From Halosaccharopolyspora lacisalsi (GTDB taxonomy: Bacteria; Actinomycetota; Actinomycetes; Mycobacteriales; Pseudonocardiaceae): 64,000 nucleotides of DNA. Position 1 is the first letter of the stretch. Each line of letters opens with the position of its first letter. Shown one piece after another: positions 18,515 to 27,533 of this stretch. Position numbers and translations under genes: made by a program. Below the pieces are notes generated by a model that was not told where the DNA came from, searched no databases, and was given only the letters and a program-made list of their open reading frames with translations. The stretch covers positions 682,001 through 746,000 of the forward strand of contig NZ_JACGWZ010000001.1 of NCBI RefSeq assembly GCF_014137975.1, read 5' to 3'.

Positions 18515-19540
18515 GTGAGCGGGCAGTCCGAAACCGCGGGAGACACCGATGTGGCCGCCGCGCTGTCCGGAGTCGCCCGGCTGCTGGAAACGGCACGGGA
18601 CGTGACGCTGTTCGCCCACGTTCACCCGGACGCGGATGCGCTCGGCAGCGCGCTCGCGCTCGCCACGGTGCTGCGGCGGCGTGGCACCACCGTTCGGGTC
18701 TCCTTCGGCACTCCCGACGAGCCGCCGCCGTCGCTGCGTGTGCTGGACGGGCAGGAGTTCGTGGTTTCCGCCGACGAAGTACCCGCTGCCGTGCCACTGC
18801 TGGTGGTGCTGGACACCGGTAGCCTTCAGCGGCTCGGAAAGCTCGCCGACCGCGTCGAGGGCGCGATCGCGGCCGGTGGCGAGGTCGTCGTGATCGACCA
18901 CCACGTCGCCAACACCCGCTTCGGCACTCGTCACGTGATCGACGACCGCGCCGAGGCGACGGCCCTGCTCGTGCTCCGACTGATGGACGAGATGGGCGCG
19001 ACCGTGGACCTGGAACCGGCCCGCTGCCTCTACGCCGGGCTCGTCACCGATACGCGCTCGTTCCGCAACGCCGGACCAGGAGCGCACCGGGTGGCGGCCC
19101 GCCTGATCGAGGCCGGTGTCGAGCCGGAGTCGGTCACTCGCTGCCTGATGGACACGCACCCGTTCGGCTGGCTGGAGATGCTGGCGAGCGTGCTGGGGAA
19201 GGCGCAGCTGGAGTCGTCCGCGGCGCGCGGTCTCGGTTTCGTGCACGCGACGGTCGGGCTCGCGGAGTCCGACGGCCTGCGTGGCGAGGAGCTCGACAGC
19301 GTCATCGACGTGGTGCGAACGACCGCCGAAGCCGAGGTCGCCGCCGTGCTCAAGGAGATGACCCCGGGGCACTGGTCGGTGTCGCTGCGGGCGGACAGCC
19401 GCGTCGACGTCGGCTGGGTCGCCGCGGAATGCGGAGGTGGCGGCCACCGGCTCGCCTCCGGGTTCACCGCCGATGATTCGGCCGCGGACATTCTCGCCGC
19501 GCTGCGCGCGGCTCTGAGCCGCGCTCCGCTGCTCGACTGA
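18515..19540 (+). CDS. DHH/DHHA1 phosphoesterase, NrnA-like (oligoribonuclease/pAp phosphatase)
   Basis: The 341-residue protein has the DHH core: FAHVHPDADALGSALAL with the metal-binding His and Asp residues, VLDTGSLQRLG, VVIDHHVANTRFG for the DHH motif, and the C-terminal DHHA1 motif GGGGHRLASGFTA. NrnA-type enzymes degrade nanoRNAs and dephosphorylate 3'-phosphoadenosine 5'-phosphate; mycobacterial relatives also act on cyclic dinucleotides. I chose the GTG at 18515, which has GGAGGTG 8 nt upstream, over the GTG at 18455 that overlaps rbfA. It continues the RNA-metabolism operon and precedes the MATE gene. Confidence 0.88.
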   Translation: MSGQSETAGDTDVAAALSGVARLLETARDVTLFAHVHPDADALGSALALATVLRRRGTTVRVSFGTPDEPPPSLRVLDGQEFVVSADEVPAAVPLLVVLDTGSLQRLGKLADRVEGAIAAGGEVVVIDHHVANTRFGTRHVIDDRAEATALLVLRLMDEMGATVDLEPARCLYAGLVTDTRSFRNAGPGAHRVAARLIEAGVEPESVTRCLMDTHPFGWLEMLASVLGKAQLESSAARGLGFVHATVGLAESDGLRGEELDSVIDVVRTTAEAEVAAVLKEMTPGHWSVSLRADSRVDVGWVAAECGGGGHRLASGFTADDSAADILAALRAALSRAPLLD

Positions 19541-19726
19541 CCCCACCCCGGTGGGGTGGCCGATTTCGGTGAAACTCGCTACACGCTGCGCACTGTGCCC
19601 GAGATCGTGAACCACGGTCGCTACGATGCTCCCGGCCGCGCCGGCGGCGAGCACGAGCAACCGTAGCCCGTCGTGTCAGCGGCCTTATCGAGAGTCCGGA
19701 CGGGTCCGGGGCGACAGGGAGAGAGT

Positions 19727-21052
19727 GTGTCCGACACGGGGGAGCGAGTGCCGCTGCGGCGCTTGCTGGCATTGGCGGTACCCGCGCTGGGGGTGCTGGC
19801 GGCCGAACCGCTGTACGTACTGGTCGACACGGCCGTCGTCGGACACCTGGGGGCGGTTCCGCTGGCCGGGTTGGCGCTGGGCGGAACGCTGTTCACGGTC
19901 GTGTCCAGCCAGCTCACCTTCCTGTCCTACGGCACCACCGCCCGCACGGCCCGGCTGCACGGAGCGGGCCGCAGGCGGGACGCCGTGGCCGAGGGCGCGC
20001 AGGCCACCTGGCTGGGGGTGGGCGTCGGTGTGGTTCTGATGCTGCTCGCCCAGCTGCTGGCCGTACCGGTGGCCGAGCTGCTGGCCGGACCCGGCCCCAT
20101 CGCCGACGCGGCGGCGAGCTGGCTGCGCATCGCGCTGCTCGGCGCTCCGCTGGTGCTGGTGACCCTCGCCGGGCACGGCTGGATGCGGGGCGTCCAGGAC
20201 ACCAGACGCCCCCTGTACTTCGTGCTCACCGGCAACGCCGTGTCGGCGGTGCTCTGTCCGGTGTTGGTGTATCCGCTGGGCTGGGGGCTGGAAGGCTCGG
20301 CGGTGGCCAACCTCGTCGGTCAGACCATCGTCGCGGCGCTGTTCCTGCGCGCCCTCGTGGTGGAGCGCGTGCCGATGAGGCCGGAGTTCGCCAAGATGCG
20401 TGCCCAGCTCGGGCTCGGCCGTGACCTGGTGCTGCGCACCCTGGCGTTCCAGGCCTGCTTCCTGTCCGCGACCTCGGTCGCGGCCCGCTTCGGTGCGGAG
20501 ACCGCCGCCGCCCACCAGGTGGTCTGGCAGCTGTGGTCGTTCCTGGCCCTGGTGCACGACTCCATCGCGATCGCGGCGCAGTCGTTGGTCGGCGCGGCGC
20601 TGGGGCGCGAGTCCGCTCGGCACGCCAAGGGGATCGCCCGGCAGGTCACCTGGTACGGGCTGGGCTTCGGATTCCTGCTCGGCCTGGTGTTCGCGGGCCT
20701 GTACGGGATCCTGCCGACCCTGTTCACCACCGACCCCGCGGTGCTGGCCGAGATCCCCCAGGTCTGGTGGTTCTTCGTCGGACTGCAGCCGATCGCCGGT
20801 GTCGTGTTCGCGCTGGACGGGGTCTTCCTCGGCGCGGGGGACGCCGCGTACCTGCGCACGGCGACGATGCTCAGCGCGGCGATCGGTTACCTGCCGCTGA
20901 TCTGGCTCTCGCTGGCTTTCGGCTGGGGCCTGGTGGGCATCTGGACCGGCCTGAGCCTGTTCATGCTCGGCAGGTTGTTGACCCTCCTGCTTCGGGCGCG
21001 CTCCGGGCGTTGGGCGGTAACCGGCCTCACGACCGCCGACACGGCCGCGTGA
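19727..21052 (+). CDS. dinF: MATE family efflux transporter (DinF lineage)
   Basis: This 441-residue membrane protein has about twelve hydrophobic spans in two halves, with the MATE signature LADTAVVGH-like stretch VLVDTAVVGHLGAVPLAGLALGG near the N-terminus and a second-half equivalent AAHQVVWQLWSFLALVHDSIAIAAQSLVG. MATE proteins export cationic compounds in exchange for Na+ or H+. Gene order after rbfA and the DHH phosphoesterase is shared with mycobacteria, where this gene is called dinF. The GTG at 19727 follows GGGAGAG. It converges on def with a strong hairpin between. Confidence 0.88.
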   Translation: MSDTGERVPLRRLLALAVPALGVLAAEPLYVLVDTAVVGHLGAVPLAGLALGGTLFTVVSSQLTFLSYGTTARTARLHGAGRRRDAVAEGAQATWLGVGVGVVLMLLAQLLAVPVAELLAGPGPIADAAASWLRIALLGAPLVLVTLAGHGWMRGVQDTRRPLYFVLTGNAVSAVLCPVLVYPLGWGLEGSAVANLVGQTIVAALFLRALVVERVPMRPEFAKMRAQLGLGRDLVLRTLAFQACFLSATSVAARFGAETAAAHQVVWQLWSFLALVHDSIAIAAQSLVGAALGRESARHAKGIARQVTWYGLGFGFLLGLVFAGLYGILPTLFTTDPAVLAEIPQVWWFFVGLQPIAGVVFALDGVFLGAGDAAYLRTATMLSAAIGYLPLIWLSLAFGWGLVGIWTGLSLFMLGRLLTLLLRARSGRWAVTGLTTADTAA

Positions 21053-21060
21053 CCGGTGAA

Positions 21061-21098
21061 CGCGTCGTCGTGGCACTTTCCACCGCCACGACGACGCG
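21061..21098. terminator. Bidirectional hairpin between dinF and def
   Basis: A perfect 14-bp stem (CGCGTCGTCGTGGC with GCCACGACGACGCG) encloses a 10-nt loop, and the pairing resumes outside it (TGAA with TTCA). It lies 8 bp after the dinF stop and 3 bp before the def stop, so it serves convergent transcripts. Confidence 0.7.
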
Positions 21099-21101
21099 CG
21101 T

Positions 21102-21599
21102 TCAATCCTGCCAGAACCAGTCGGTGCCGCGGATCTGCTTGAGCGCTTCGCGCCGGGCCTCGGGATCGAGCCGCTGCACGTAGACCATGCCGTCCAGGTG
21201 GTCGACCTCGTGCTGCAGGCACCGGGCCATGAGCCCGGAACCGGACACGGTCACCGGCTCGTCGTTCAGGTCCACGCCGCGGACCACGGCGTAATCGCCA
21301 CGACGGGTGGGAAAGCTCAGGCCCGGCACGGACAGGCACCCCTCCTCGTCCTCCTGCTCCCCGGAGACCTCCACGAGTTCCGGATTGAGCACGTAGCCGA
21401 TCTCGCCCTCGACGTTGTAGCTGAACGCGCGTAGGCTCACGCCGATCTGCGGTGCCGCCACCCCTGCGTGCCCCGGAGCGTCGACGGTGTCCAGCAGGTC
21501 GGTCACCACCGCCCGCGTCCTGTCGTCGAACGTCGTCACCGGGTCGGCCACCGTTCGTAGCACCGGGTCGCCGAAGCGCCGGATCGGTCTGAAAGTCAC
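21102..21599 (-). CDS. def: Peptide deformylase
   Basis: This 165-residue enzyme removes the formyl group from nascent proteins. All three catalytic motifs are present: [16 protein letters not shown] (metal-binding Cys) and HEVDH (two metal-binding His and the catalytic Glu). Length is typical of type I/III actinobacterial forms. The GTG start at 21599 has GAGGAGGACGAG upstream. It is convergent with dinF and divergent from truB, 90 bp away. An unrelated second def elsewhere in the genome would be normal. Confidence 0.95.
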   Translation of the reverse strand: MTFRPIRRFGDPVLRTVADPVTTFDDRTRAVVTDLLDTVDAPGHAGVAAPQIGVSLRAFSYNVEGEIGYVLNPELVEVSGEQEDEEGCLSVPGLSFPTRRGDYAVVRGVDLNDEPVTVSGSGLMARCLQHEVDHLDGMVYVQRLDPEARREALKQIRGTDWFWQD

Positions 21600-21689
21600 T
21601 GCTCGTCCTCCTCGGTCGCTCGAAACCCTAACCGCCGCGGTCGTGCCCCCGTGACGGGAGGTACTGCGAATGGGGGATGATGAAGCGCC

Positions 21690-22598
21690 GTGTCACAACG
21701 GTCCCGTAGCTCGCGTGCCCCCGTCCCGCCCGGCCTGCTGGTGGTGGACAAACCCGCAGGCATGACCTCGCACGACGTCGTCGCGCGGGTGCGCCGCATC
21801 ATGGGGACGCGCAAGGTCGGCCACGCGGGCACGCTCGACCCGATGGCCACCGGGGTCCTGGTGCTGGGGCTGGAGCGGGCCACGAAGCTGCTGGGGCACC
21901 TGGCGCTGGACACCAAGGCCTACCTGTCGACCATCAGCCTCGGTGCGGCCACGACCACCGACGACGCCGAGGGCGAGCAGCTGTCCGAGACCGACGCCTC
22001 CGGCGTGGACGAGGAGGCGATCCACTCGGCCATCGCGGCCCTGACCGGCGAGATCCAGCAGGTTCCGAGCTCGGTCAGCGCGGTCAAGGTCAACGGCAAG
22101 CGCGCCTACGAGCTCGCTCGGCAGGGCGAGTCGGTGGAACTGGAGTCGCGCCCGGTGACCGTCTCGCGTTTCGACCTGCTCGCGCTGCGGCGCACCGAGA
22201 CGACCACGGAGCTGGACGTGCTGGTGGAGTGCTCCTCGGGCACGTACGTGCGTGCGCTGGCCCGCGATCTCGGTGAGCAGCTCGGTGTCGGCGGTCACCT
22301 GGGGCAGTTGCGCCGCACGAGGGTCGGTCCGTTCGGGTTGGCCACGGTGCGCACGCTGGAGCAGCTCGAGGCCGAGCCGGAGCTGTCGATGGATCTGGAC
22401 GGCGCGGTGGCCACGGCGTTCCCGCGCATCGACGTCACCGCCGCCACGGCTCGGTCGCTGACCTACGGCCAAGCGGTCACGGGTGCGGGCGTGACCGGTA
22501 CCTACGGCATGTTCGACCCACAGGGGCGGGCCGTGGCCCTGGTCCGCGACGAGGGGCGAACCGCCAAGCCCGCGCTCGTGCTCACCCCGGCGGGCTGA
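21690..22598 (+). CDS. truB: tRNA pseudouridine-55 synthase
   Basis: TruB makes pseudouridine 55 in the T loop of tRNAs. The 302-residue protein has the catalytic motif [14 protein letters not shown] (Asp is the nucleophile), preceded by [15 protein letters not shown] and followed by the conserved [15 protein letters not shown] and [16 protein letters not shown]-terminal PUA-like extension is present ([21 protein letters not shown]). The GTG start fits the family. The gene ends at a strong hairpin, after which sequence quality changes: the next 2 kb is a decayed locus. Confidence 0.96.
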   Translation: MSQRSRSSRAPVPPGLLVVDKPAGMTSHDVVARVRRIMGTRKVGHAGTLDPMATGVLVLGLERATKLLGHLALDTKAYLSTISLGAATTTDDAEGEQLSETDASGVDEEAIHSAIAALTGEIQQVPSSVSAVKVNGKRAYELARQGESVELESRPVTVSRFDLLALRRTETTTELDVLVECSSGTYVRALARDLGEQLGVGGHLGQLRRTRVGPFGLATVRTLEQLEAEPELSMDLDGAVATAFPRIDVTAATARSLTYGQAVTGAGVTGTYGMFDPQGRAVALVRDEGRTAKPALVLTPAG

Positions 22599-22645
22599 GC
22601 TCCGTCCGGGCGGGTGGCACCTGTGGTGCGTTCGATCCTCAAGGG

Positions 22646-22684
22646 GGTGCTCGCCCTCCGGTTCGCGACCGGGGGCGAGCCACC
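22646..22684 (+). terminator. Hairpin terminator after truB
   Basis: A stem of about 16 bp with one bulge on each side pairs GGTGCTCGCCCTCCGGT with ACCGGGGGCGAGCCACC around a TCGCG loop, about 50 nt after the stop. No T tract follows. Confidence 0.55.
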
Positions 22685-22863
22685 GATGCTGTCATTTCGT
22701 CCCGCTGTTTGTGACGCTGTGCTCCCGAGTGCGCACATCGCGACCGGGCAACAATAAGCGTCGAAACTGGATCTTTTCGTGTTCGCGGGCAGCTCTCTCG
22801 TGCGGCGTCAGGGGCCGTCCGTTTCGCGTCGAAGAATTCGAGGGGAACCGATCGAGTGGTGCC

Positions 22864-23430
22864 GTGCACATCGACGACGTCGATTGTCGCTGTGGTCGCG
22901 ATCTCGCGCTGCGTAGTGTGAACGCGGAGATTTCGGTTGGCGTGACGGCGCTGCTCGGGCCGGACGGGGCGGGGAAGAGCACGCTGCTGGGGTTGCTCTC
23001 GACGGCTCGGACAGCGTGCGCAACGCAGAAAAGCACCGGAATTCCATCGGGTCTCTGCCGCAGCGGTTCGCGGCACCGAATCACCTGACCGTCTCCGGGT
23101 TCCTGACCCTGTCGGCGTGGTGGCGCAGAGTTCCCGGCAGGCAACGGAAGAGCGCCGTCGAGCAGGCGCTGCGGATGACATCGCTGCAGGACCGCGCCGG
23201 GAGCAAGGTCGGCCACCTGTCCGGAGGAATGCTGTGCCGCCTGGGATCGCCCAGCTCGTGGTGAACTCGCCGACGATGCTGCTGCTCGATGAACCGACCG
23301 TGGGGCTCGATCCGCGCCAACGCGGTGAGCTGCGCGAAGTGATCACCGACATCGGCGAGACGCGGAGGTCCTGGTCGGCACGCACCTCCCCGAGGACGTC
23401 GTGGCCGTGGCCGCGCTGGATCGGGGAGAG
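22864..23430 (+). pseudogene. Decayed ABC transporter ATP-binding protein
   Basis: An ABC ATPase can be read only by changing frame three times. Frame one has LLGPDGAGKSTLLGLL (Walker A). The next has SIGSLPQRFAAPNHLTVSGFL (Q-loop region) and HLSGGM (signature). The third has IAQLVVNSPTMLLLDEPTVGLD (Walker B). The fourth has VLVGTHLPEDV (H-loop). Part of the region after Walker A is also missing. The break near 23245 would be repaired by one extra G in a GGG run. The layout matches actinobacterial exporters of the SIGYLPQ/LSGGM type, whose permease should follow, and does. The possible start is GTG 22864. The right edge is approximate. Confidence 0.8.
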
Positions 23431-23495
23431 CGGTCGACGACTGGGCCGCCGCTTCCGGGCACATCCAGCAGTCGGGCATTCGGCCGCTCGCTCTG

Positions 23496-24405
23496 GTGGC
23501 CACCGTGGCGGCCTGGGACACCTCGCGAATACGGCGTATCGGTGCCGATGGACTGGAGCGCACGTACCCGCGTTCCGCATTGGCGCACCTGCTCCTGAGT
23601 GGTGTTCCCGCTCTGGTCGTCGGCTTACTTTCGTACGGGGCCATTTTCCTGACCGTGACGCTTTCCGTGAACGGAGGCGGATCGCCGTACTGGTACTACC
23701 TCGGTGTCGGTGCGATGATGTTCGTCGCCGCGGTGGCCATCGGAGTGGCAGGTGGACACTGGTTGCCGCCGTGCCCGGCCGCGCCCTCCGTGGGCATCGC
23801 TCTCCGGCTGCGCTTGGCCTGCGGATCGATCAGCGGTGGTGGCCGGTACCGCGCTCGTGGATTCACGCAGTTTCCAACTCCTGACGGAAACGGCAACCAC
23901 AGCCGGTGTGCCGTGAGGATTGGGGCGTGACGGTCTGCATGTGGCCCGCGCGCAGTCGGGACATCGATCGCTGGCCGTCGGCGGCGCAACGGTACCGATC
24001 CGCTTTCGCCGAACTGGGGCCGCGACCTCGTCGCTTCGTCGAACACGGGCTGGACTGGTCGAGTCCTTCGGGGGAAAGCTCGGCTCGATCGACGGGGGAG
24101 CCCCGGATTTCGAACTGACCGAACCCTTGGCCCTGCCTCGTGTTTACGGTCGACCGCCCGAATGTGCCAAGACAGGCCCCAACAGCTACGGCTACTACGC
24201 GGGAGTCGAGGCGCGTGAAGTGTTGGCCGGCTGGTTCAGGCGCGAGATTCGCCCACAACTGTCACCCGAGACGCTGGTGAACCCGACCCGGGTCGGTGGC
24301 ATGCGTGCCCTGCTGGCCGTTCCGGAAGCCGAGCGGGTCGCCTGGATTCATGAAGTGGTGGCGGCCAAGAACGACTGCGTGACACCGATGCCGGAGCTGC
24401 CGTGA
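23496..24405 (+). pseudogene. Decayed ABC transporter permease with extracytoplasmic domain
   Basis: The first part (frame at 23496) has two clear membrane spans (LLLSGVPALVVGLLSYGAIFL and LGVGAMMFVAAVAIGVAG). The reading then has to move to another frame for CREDWGVTVCMWPARSRDID and to a third for SYGYYAGVEAREVLAGWFRREI, which runs to the stop at 24405. The Cys/Trp motif GVTVCMWP is the kind found in the outer C-terminal domain of permeases paired with this ATPase type. The N-terminal membrane half is missing. Its end overlaps the next frame by four bases (GTGA), a relic of an intact operon. The exact breakpoints are uncertain. Confidence 0.65.
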
Positions 24406-24727
24406 ACATCGCCTGGTTGCTGTTGCGCGCGTACCGCTGGCCCGCCTTCGTCGTGCTGTGCGCGGTGCTGGCCGTCCTGCACGCGATGGCGGGTGACAGC
24501 GTGATCCCCGTTCCGGTACCGAACGATTTCGTGAACCTCGACGTGCCACTCGGGATTTTCAGCCCCCGCTGCTGGCCTGCCTGATCGGGCTCTACCTGCG
24601 ACCGCCCACCAGGCTGTGGGACACCAGTCCGCAGCGGCAGCGGGCGGTCCGCGCGGCGCTGGTGGCGGCCCTGTTCGTCGCCGGATTCCTCGCCTACGTC
24701 CTGCGCGGCCCACGCCCCGAGCAGTAG
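24402..24727 (+). pseudogene. Frameshifted small membrane protein, third gene of the decayed ABC operon
   Basis: The first 50 codons encode one span (WPAFVVLCAVLAVLHAMAG). The frame then closes at 24582, but the -1 frame continues smoothly from about 24566 as PLLACLIGLYLRPPTRLWD and on to a second span (ALVAALFVAGFLAYVL), ending at TAG 24727. The break falls in a CCCCC run; a sixth C would restore a protein of about 108 residues. It begins with a GTG that overlaps the previous stop. It was probably the accessory membrane subunit of the exporter. No intact version exists in the window. Confidence 0.7.
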
Positions 24728-24756
24728 CGGCGGTCCGGTCTCGCCGCCGGGTGGGC

Positions 24757-24776
24757 GTTACCGGTGGTCCGGTAAC
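24757..24776. promoter_or_regulatory. Perfect inverted repeat upstream of the PAS-ANTAR gene
   Basis: GTTACCGG-TGGT-CCGGTAAC, 8-bp arms with a 4-nt spacer, lies 167 bp before the ATG of the PAS-ANTAR gene and 30 bp after the decayed operon. It could be an operator for a dimeric regulator or a terminator hairpin without a T tract. Confidence 0.4.
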
Positions 24777-24942
24777 ATGTACGTGGTTGTGTAGCCAGCC
24801 ATGGATTCGCAAGCATCCTGTCGACGAGATGCCCCGCGGTCCGGTCAGCCCGGCAGAAGTGTCTCGCCTTGCGGCGCCTCGCTTAAGTCGGGTTGTCGGT
24901 GCTGGCTTCCTTCTCTCGGCAGGACAACCGGGAGAAGACCTG

Positions 24943-25680
24943 ATGATCATTCGCGAGCCGTCCTCATCCGAGGAGACGGCGGGTACCGAGAACACGCGGC
25001 CGAGTGGTTCCGTCAGGCCGTCCGCGTTGACGAGTGGCCTGTTGATAGGGGAACAGGTCGATCAGGTGGGTCTTTATCACCACGATCTGATCGCCGACCG
25101 CTGGACGTGGTCCCCCGAGCTGTACCGCATCCACGGATTCGATCCGGACGGCACCGAGCCGACCACCGAGCTGCTGCTGGCCCACAAGCACCCGGACGAT
25201 CGGCAGTACTTCGCCGACATCATCGCCGACGCCCGCGCGACCGGGGCCTCGTTCAGCTGCCGGCACCGCATCGTCACCACCGAGCAGCAGCACCGGCTCG
25301 CCATCATGATCGGCGAGGTGGAGTGCGGCGACGACGGTACCGCCACCGCGATGCACGGATACTTCGTCGACCTCGGTGCCGAGTCCGACGCGCAGCAGTC
25401 CGAGAACAGCGAGGTCCAGCACCTGCGCTACGCGCTGGCCTCCCGGGTCCCCATCGAGCAGGCGAAGGGCATGATCATGCATGCCTACGGCTGCACGGCC
25501 ACGGCCGCCTTCCGGATTCTCATCACCGTGTCCCAGAGCGCCAACCGCAAGCTTCGCCTCATCGCCGAGGAACTGACCGAGGCCCTGACCACCGGCAGCG
25601 CCCTGCCCGAGATGTGTCGCCAGGCCCTGGAGGACCAGCTGCACCAGTTGAGCACGCCGGACGGCGGCCGCCGGCGGTGA
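24943..25680 (+). CDS. PAS and ANTAR domain RNA-binding regulator
   Basis: This 245-residue protein joins an N-terminal PAS fold (about residues 45-150: VGLYHHDLIADRWTWSPELYRIHGFDP, HPDDRQYF, FSCRHRIVTTEQQ) with a C-terminal ANTAR domain (about residues 165-220: ALASRVPIEQAKGMIMHAYGCTATAAFRIL). ANTAR domains bind paired hairpins in mRNA leaders and prevent termination; PAS supplies a signal. Mycobacterial relatives act in this way. The ATG at 24943 has GGGAG upstream; a longer frame from 24616 overlaps the pseudogene. No paired hexaloop target was recognised in its own leader, so its targets probably lie elsewhere. Confidence 0.85.
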   Translation: MIIREPSSSEETAGTENTRPSGSVRPSALTSGLLIGEQVDQVGLYHHDLIADRWTWSPELYRIHGFDPDGTEPTTELLLAHKHPDDRQYFADIIADARATGASFSCRHRIVTTEQQHRLAIMIGEVECGDDGTATAMHGYFVDLGAESDAQQSENSEVQHLRYALASRVPIEQAKGMIMHAYGCTATAAFRILITVSQSANRKLRLIAEELTEALTTGSALPEMCRQALEDQLHQLSTPDGGRRR

Positions 25681-25733
25681 CGCGGACGACGAACTCTGGT
25701 GGCAGTCCTGCGGACAGCGTCGGCGTGGGCCGA

Positions 25734-25739
25734 TAGGGT
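25734..25739 (+). promoter_or_regulatory. Putative -10 box of ribF (leaderless)
   Basis: TAGGGT ends 8 nt before the GTG of ribF. No Shine-Dalgarno sequence is present between them. Confidence 0.45.
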
Positions 25740-25747
25740 TATCGACC

Positions 25748-26728
25748 GTGCAGCGTTGGCGTGGTTTGGAACGGATCCCCGGTGGTTGGGGCCGGTGCGT
25801 GGTCACCATCGGGGTCTTCGACGGAGTGCATCGCGGGCATCAGGCGCTGATCGGTCAGGCCGTGCGACGGGCGCGTCAGCGGGGACTGCCCTGCGTGATG
25901 ATGACCTTTGATCCGCATCCCGCCGAGGTCGTGCGTCCCGGGAGTCACCCGGCGCAGCTGACCACTCTGGAGCGGCGCGCGGAGCTGGCCGAACAGCTCG
26001 GGGTGGACGTCTTCTGCGTGCTGCCGTTCACCGCGGAGGTCTCGCGGATGCCGCCCGACGAGTTCGTGCACGAGATCCTCGTGGAACGGTTGCACGCGGC
26101 CGTGGTCGTCGTCGGTGAGAACTTCACCTTCGGCCACAAGGCCGCCGGGGACATCGAGCTGCTCAAGACGCTGGGGCAGCGGTTCGGGTTCGACACCGAG
26201 CCCGCCGACCTGCTCGCCGGACCCACCGACGGTTCCGGCGCGGACTCCTCGGTGACCTTCTCCTCGACCTACATCCGCGCCTGCATCGACGCCGGTGACG
26301 TCGAGGCCGCCGCCGCCGCGCTGGGGCGTCACCACCAGCTCGAGGGCATCGTGGTGCGCGGTGCGGGGCGCGGTGGCCGCGAGCTCGGTTACCCGACGGC
26401 GAACCTGTCGCTGCCGGAGTACGCCGCGATCCCCGCCGACGGTGTTTACGCGTGCTGGTTCACCCACCGGCGCCGCGGCTCGGCCGAGCCGGGACGCACG
26501 CTTCCCGCCGCGGTCTCGGTGGGCAGCAATCCGACCTTCTCCGGTACCGAGCGCACGGTCGAGGCGTTCGTCCTCGACGTCGACGCCGACTTCTACGGCG
26601 AGTACGCGGAACTGGACTTCGTGCACCGGCTGCGGGGGATGGTGCGCTTCGACTCCGCCGAGGAACTGGTCGAGCAGATGAACCGGGACGTGATCGACAC
26701 ACGTGCCCGGCTGGGGGCGAGCGGGTGA
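25748..26728 (+). CDS. ribF: Bifunctional riboflavin kinase/FMN adenylyltransferase
   Basis: RibF turns riboflavin into FMN and then FAD. The 326-residue protein has the adenylyltransferase half with TIGVFDGVHRGHQALI (HxGH-type site), MTFDPHPAEVV and VVGENFTFGHKAAG, then SSTYIRACIDAGD, and the kinase half with GRGGRELGYPTANLSLPE and SVGSNPTFSGTERTVEAFVLD. FAD made here is the cofactor of ThyX, encoded 15 kb downstream. The start is supported by a -10 box placed for leaderless transcription. There is no FMN riboswitch in the short upstream gap. Confidence 0.96.
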   Translation: MQRWRGLERIPGGWGRCVVTIGVFDGVHRGHQALIGQAVRRARQRGLPCVMMTFDPHPAEVVRPGSHPAQLTTLERRAELAEQLGVDVFCVLPFTAEVSRMPPDEFVHEILVERLHAAVVVVGENFTFGHKAAGDIELLKTLGQRFGFDTEPADLLAGPTDGSGADSSVTFSSTYIRACIDAGDVEAAAAALGRHHQLEGIVVRGAGRGGRELGYPTANLSLPEYAAIPADGVYACWFTHRRRGSAEPGRTLPAAVSVGSNPTFSGTERTVEAFVLDVDADFYGEYAELDFVHRLRGMVRFDSAEELVEQMNRDVIDTRARLGASG

Positions 26729-26883
26729 ATTCCGCTCCCGCGTGACACGGACGGCCCGCGGGACCACCCGGAAGGCCCGCCGTCACCGGAGTATTTTTCG
26801 GATTCGGGCACTACGGGTGCCTCCGAGCTGGCAGGATGCGGTTTCGAGGTAGCGCCGAGAAGGCCCGCACCGGGGGAGCGAAG

Positions 26884-27372
26884 GTGGAAGAGCAGCAGAG
26901 CGTCCAGCGGAACCTGGCGCTGCAGCGGCAGTGGTACGGGGAACCGCTGGGCGACCGGGTGCGCCGCCTGATCGTGGCGTTTCGGACCTCGCAGGCCCAC
27001 ATCGCCGAGGTGCTGGGCATCAGCGGCCCGATGTTGAGTCAGGTGATGAGCGGGCGGCGGGCCAAGATCGGCAATCCCTCGGTGCTGGCGCGGCTGGTCA
27101 TGCTGGAACGCAAGGTGCTCATGCCCGGTGTGGCGGCGGGGGAGTCCGAGGCCGTGGCGCAGGCGCTGGAGGACGTGCGTTGCTCGCGCCCCTCGCTGGC
27201 CCGGGAGAACAATCCGCCGGTGCAGCGCGCCAACGGGGAGGAGTCGGCCTGGCCGGTGCTGCGCGAGGTGGCCCGGCCCAGTGAGCTGGAACTGGTCGCG
27301 GAACTGATCGACGGTGACTACCCGGCGCTGGCCGAACTGCTACGCAGGGCCGCTGCCGGGGACTCCGCCTGA
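26884..27372 (+). CDS. Small helix-turn-helix DNA-binding protein
   Basis: The 162-residue protein has an XRE-like helix-turn-helix at about residues 25-60: RVRRLIVAFRTSQAHIAEVLGISGPMLSQVMSGRRAKIGNPSVLARLVMLE. The second half is acidic and carries a Leu-rich helix near the end (ELELVAELIDGDYPALAELLRRA). It resembles conserved actinobacterial HTH proteins encoded near ribF and rpsO, whose targets are unknown. The GTG at 26884, preceded by GGGGGAG, is preferred; an ATG at 26836 is possible. An intergenic palindrome element begins 24 bp after the stop. Confidence 0.75.
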   Translation: MEEQQSVQRNLALQRQWYGEPLGDRVRRLIVAFRTSQAHIAEVLGISGPMLSQVMSGRRAKIGNPSVLARLVMLERKVLMPGVAAGESEAVAQALEDVRCSRPSLARENNPPVQRANGEESAWPVLREVARPSELELVAELIDGDYPALAELLRRAAAGDSA

Positions 27373-27396
27373 GGAGCGCTCGTCCCGGGGCGAAAT

Positions 27397-27425
27397 CCGG
27401 TTCCGCGCGAGACCGGGTAACTACC
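27397..27425. repeat. Degenerate copy of the GGTTTCGCGCGAAACC intergenic palindrome element
   Basis: CCGGTTCCGCGCGAGACCGG differs from the perfect form at two positions and is followed by GGTAACTACC, the same flank seen at 51798-51807. The shared flank shows a common origin rather than chance. Confidence 0.65.
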
Positions 27426-27518
27426 GCAAGCGGAAAAGACGGTTGCGCAGCTTCGGTTTCGGAGGAGCGGGACCCGCGTTTTCCGGTCAAATCGACCCCA
27501 CGCCGCCGATCACCGTAC

Positions 27519-27524
27519 TAGACT
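27519..27524 (+). promoter_or_regulatory. Putative -10 box of thpR (leaderless)
   Basis: TAGACT ends 9 nt before the ATG of thpR, with no Shine-Dalgarno sequence. Confidence 0.4.
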
Positions 27525-27533
27525 GCGGTCGAC

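Noticed and set aside
14994-18797. A 1267-codon open frame on the minus strand
   Set aside because: It is antisense to infB, DUF503 and rbfA, is rich in Arg/His/Gly as expected for the shadow of high-G+C genes, and has no family motif.
22599-24942. Insertion sequence or phage as cause of the decay at this locus
   Set aside because: No transposase, terminal inverted repeat or target duplication was seen; the breaks are small indels.
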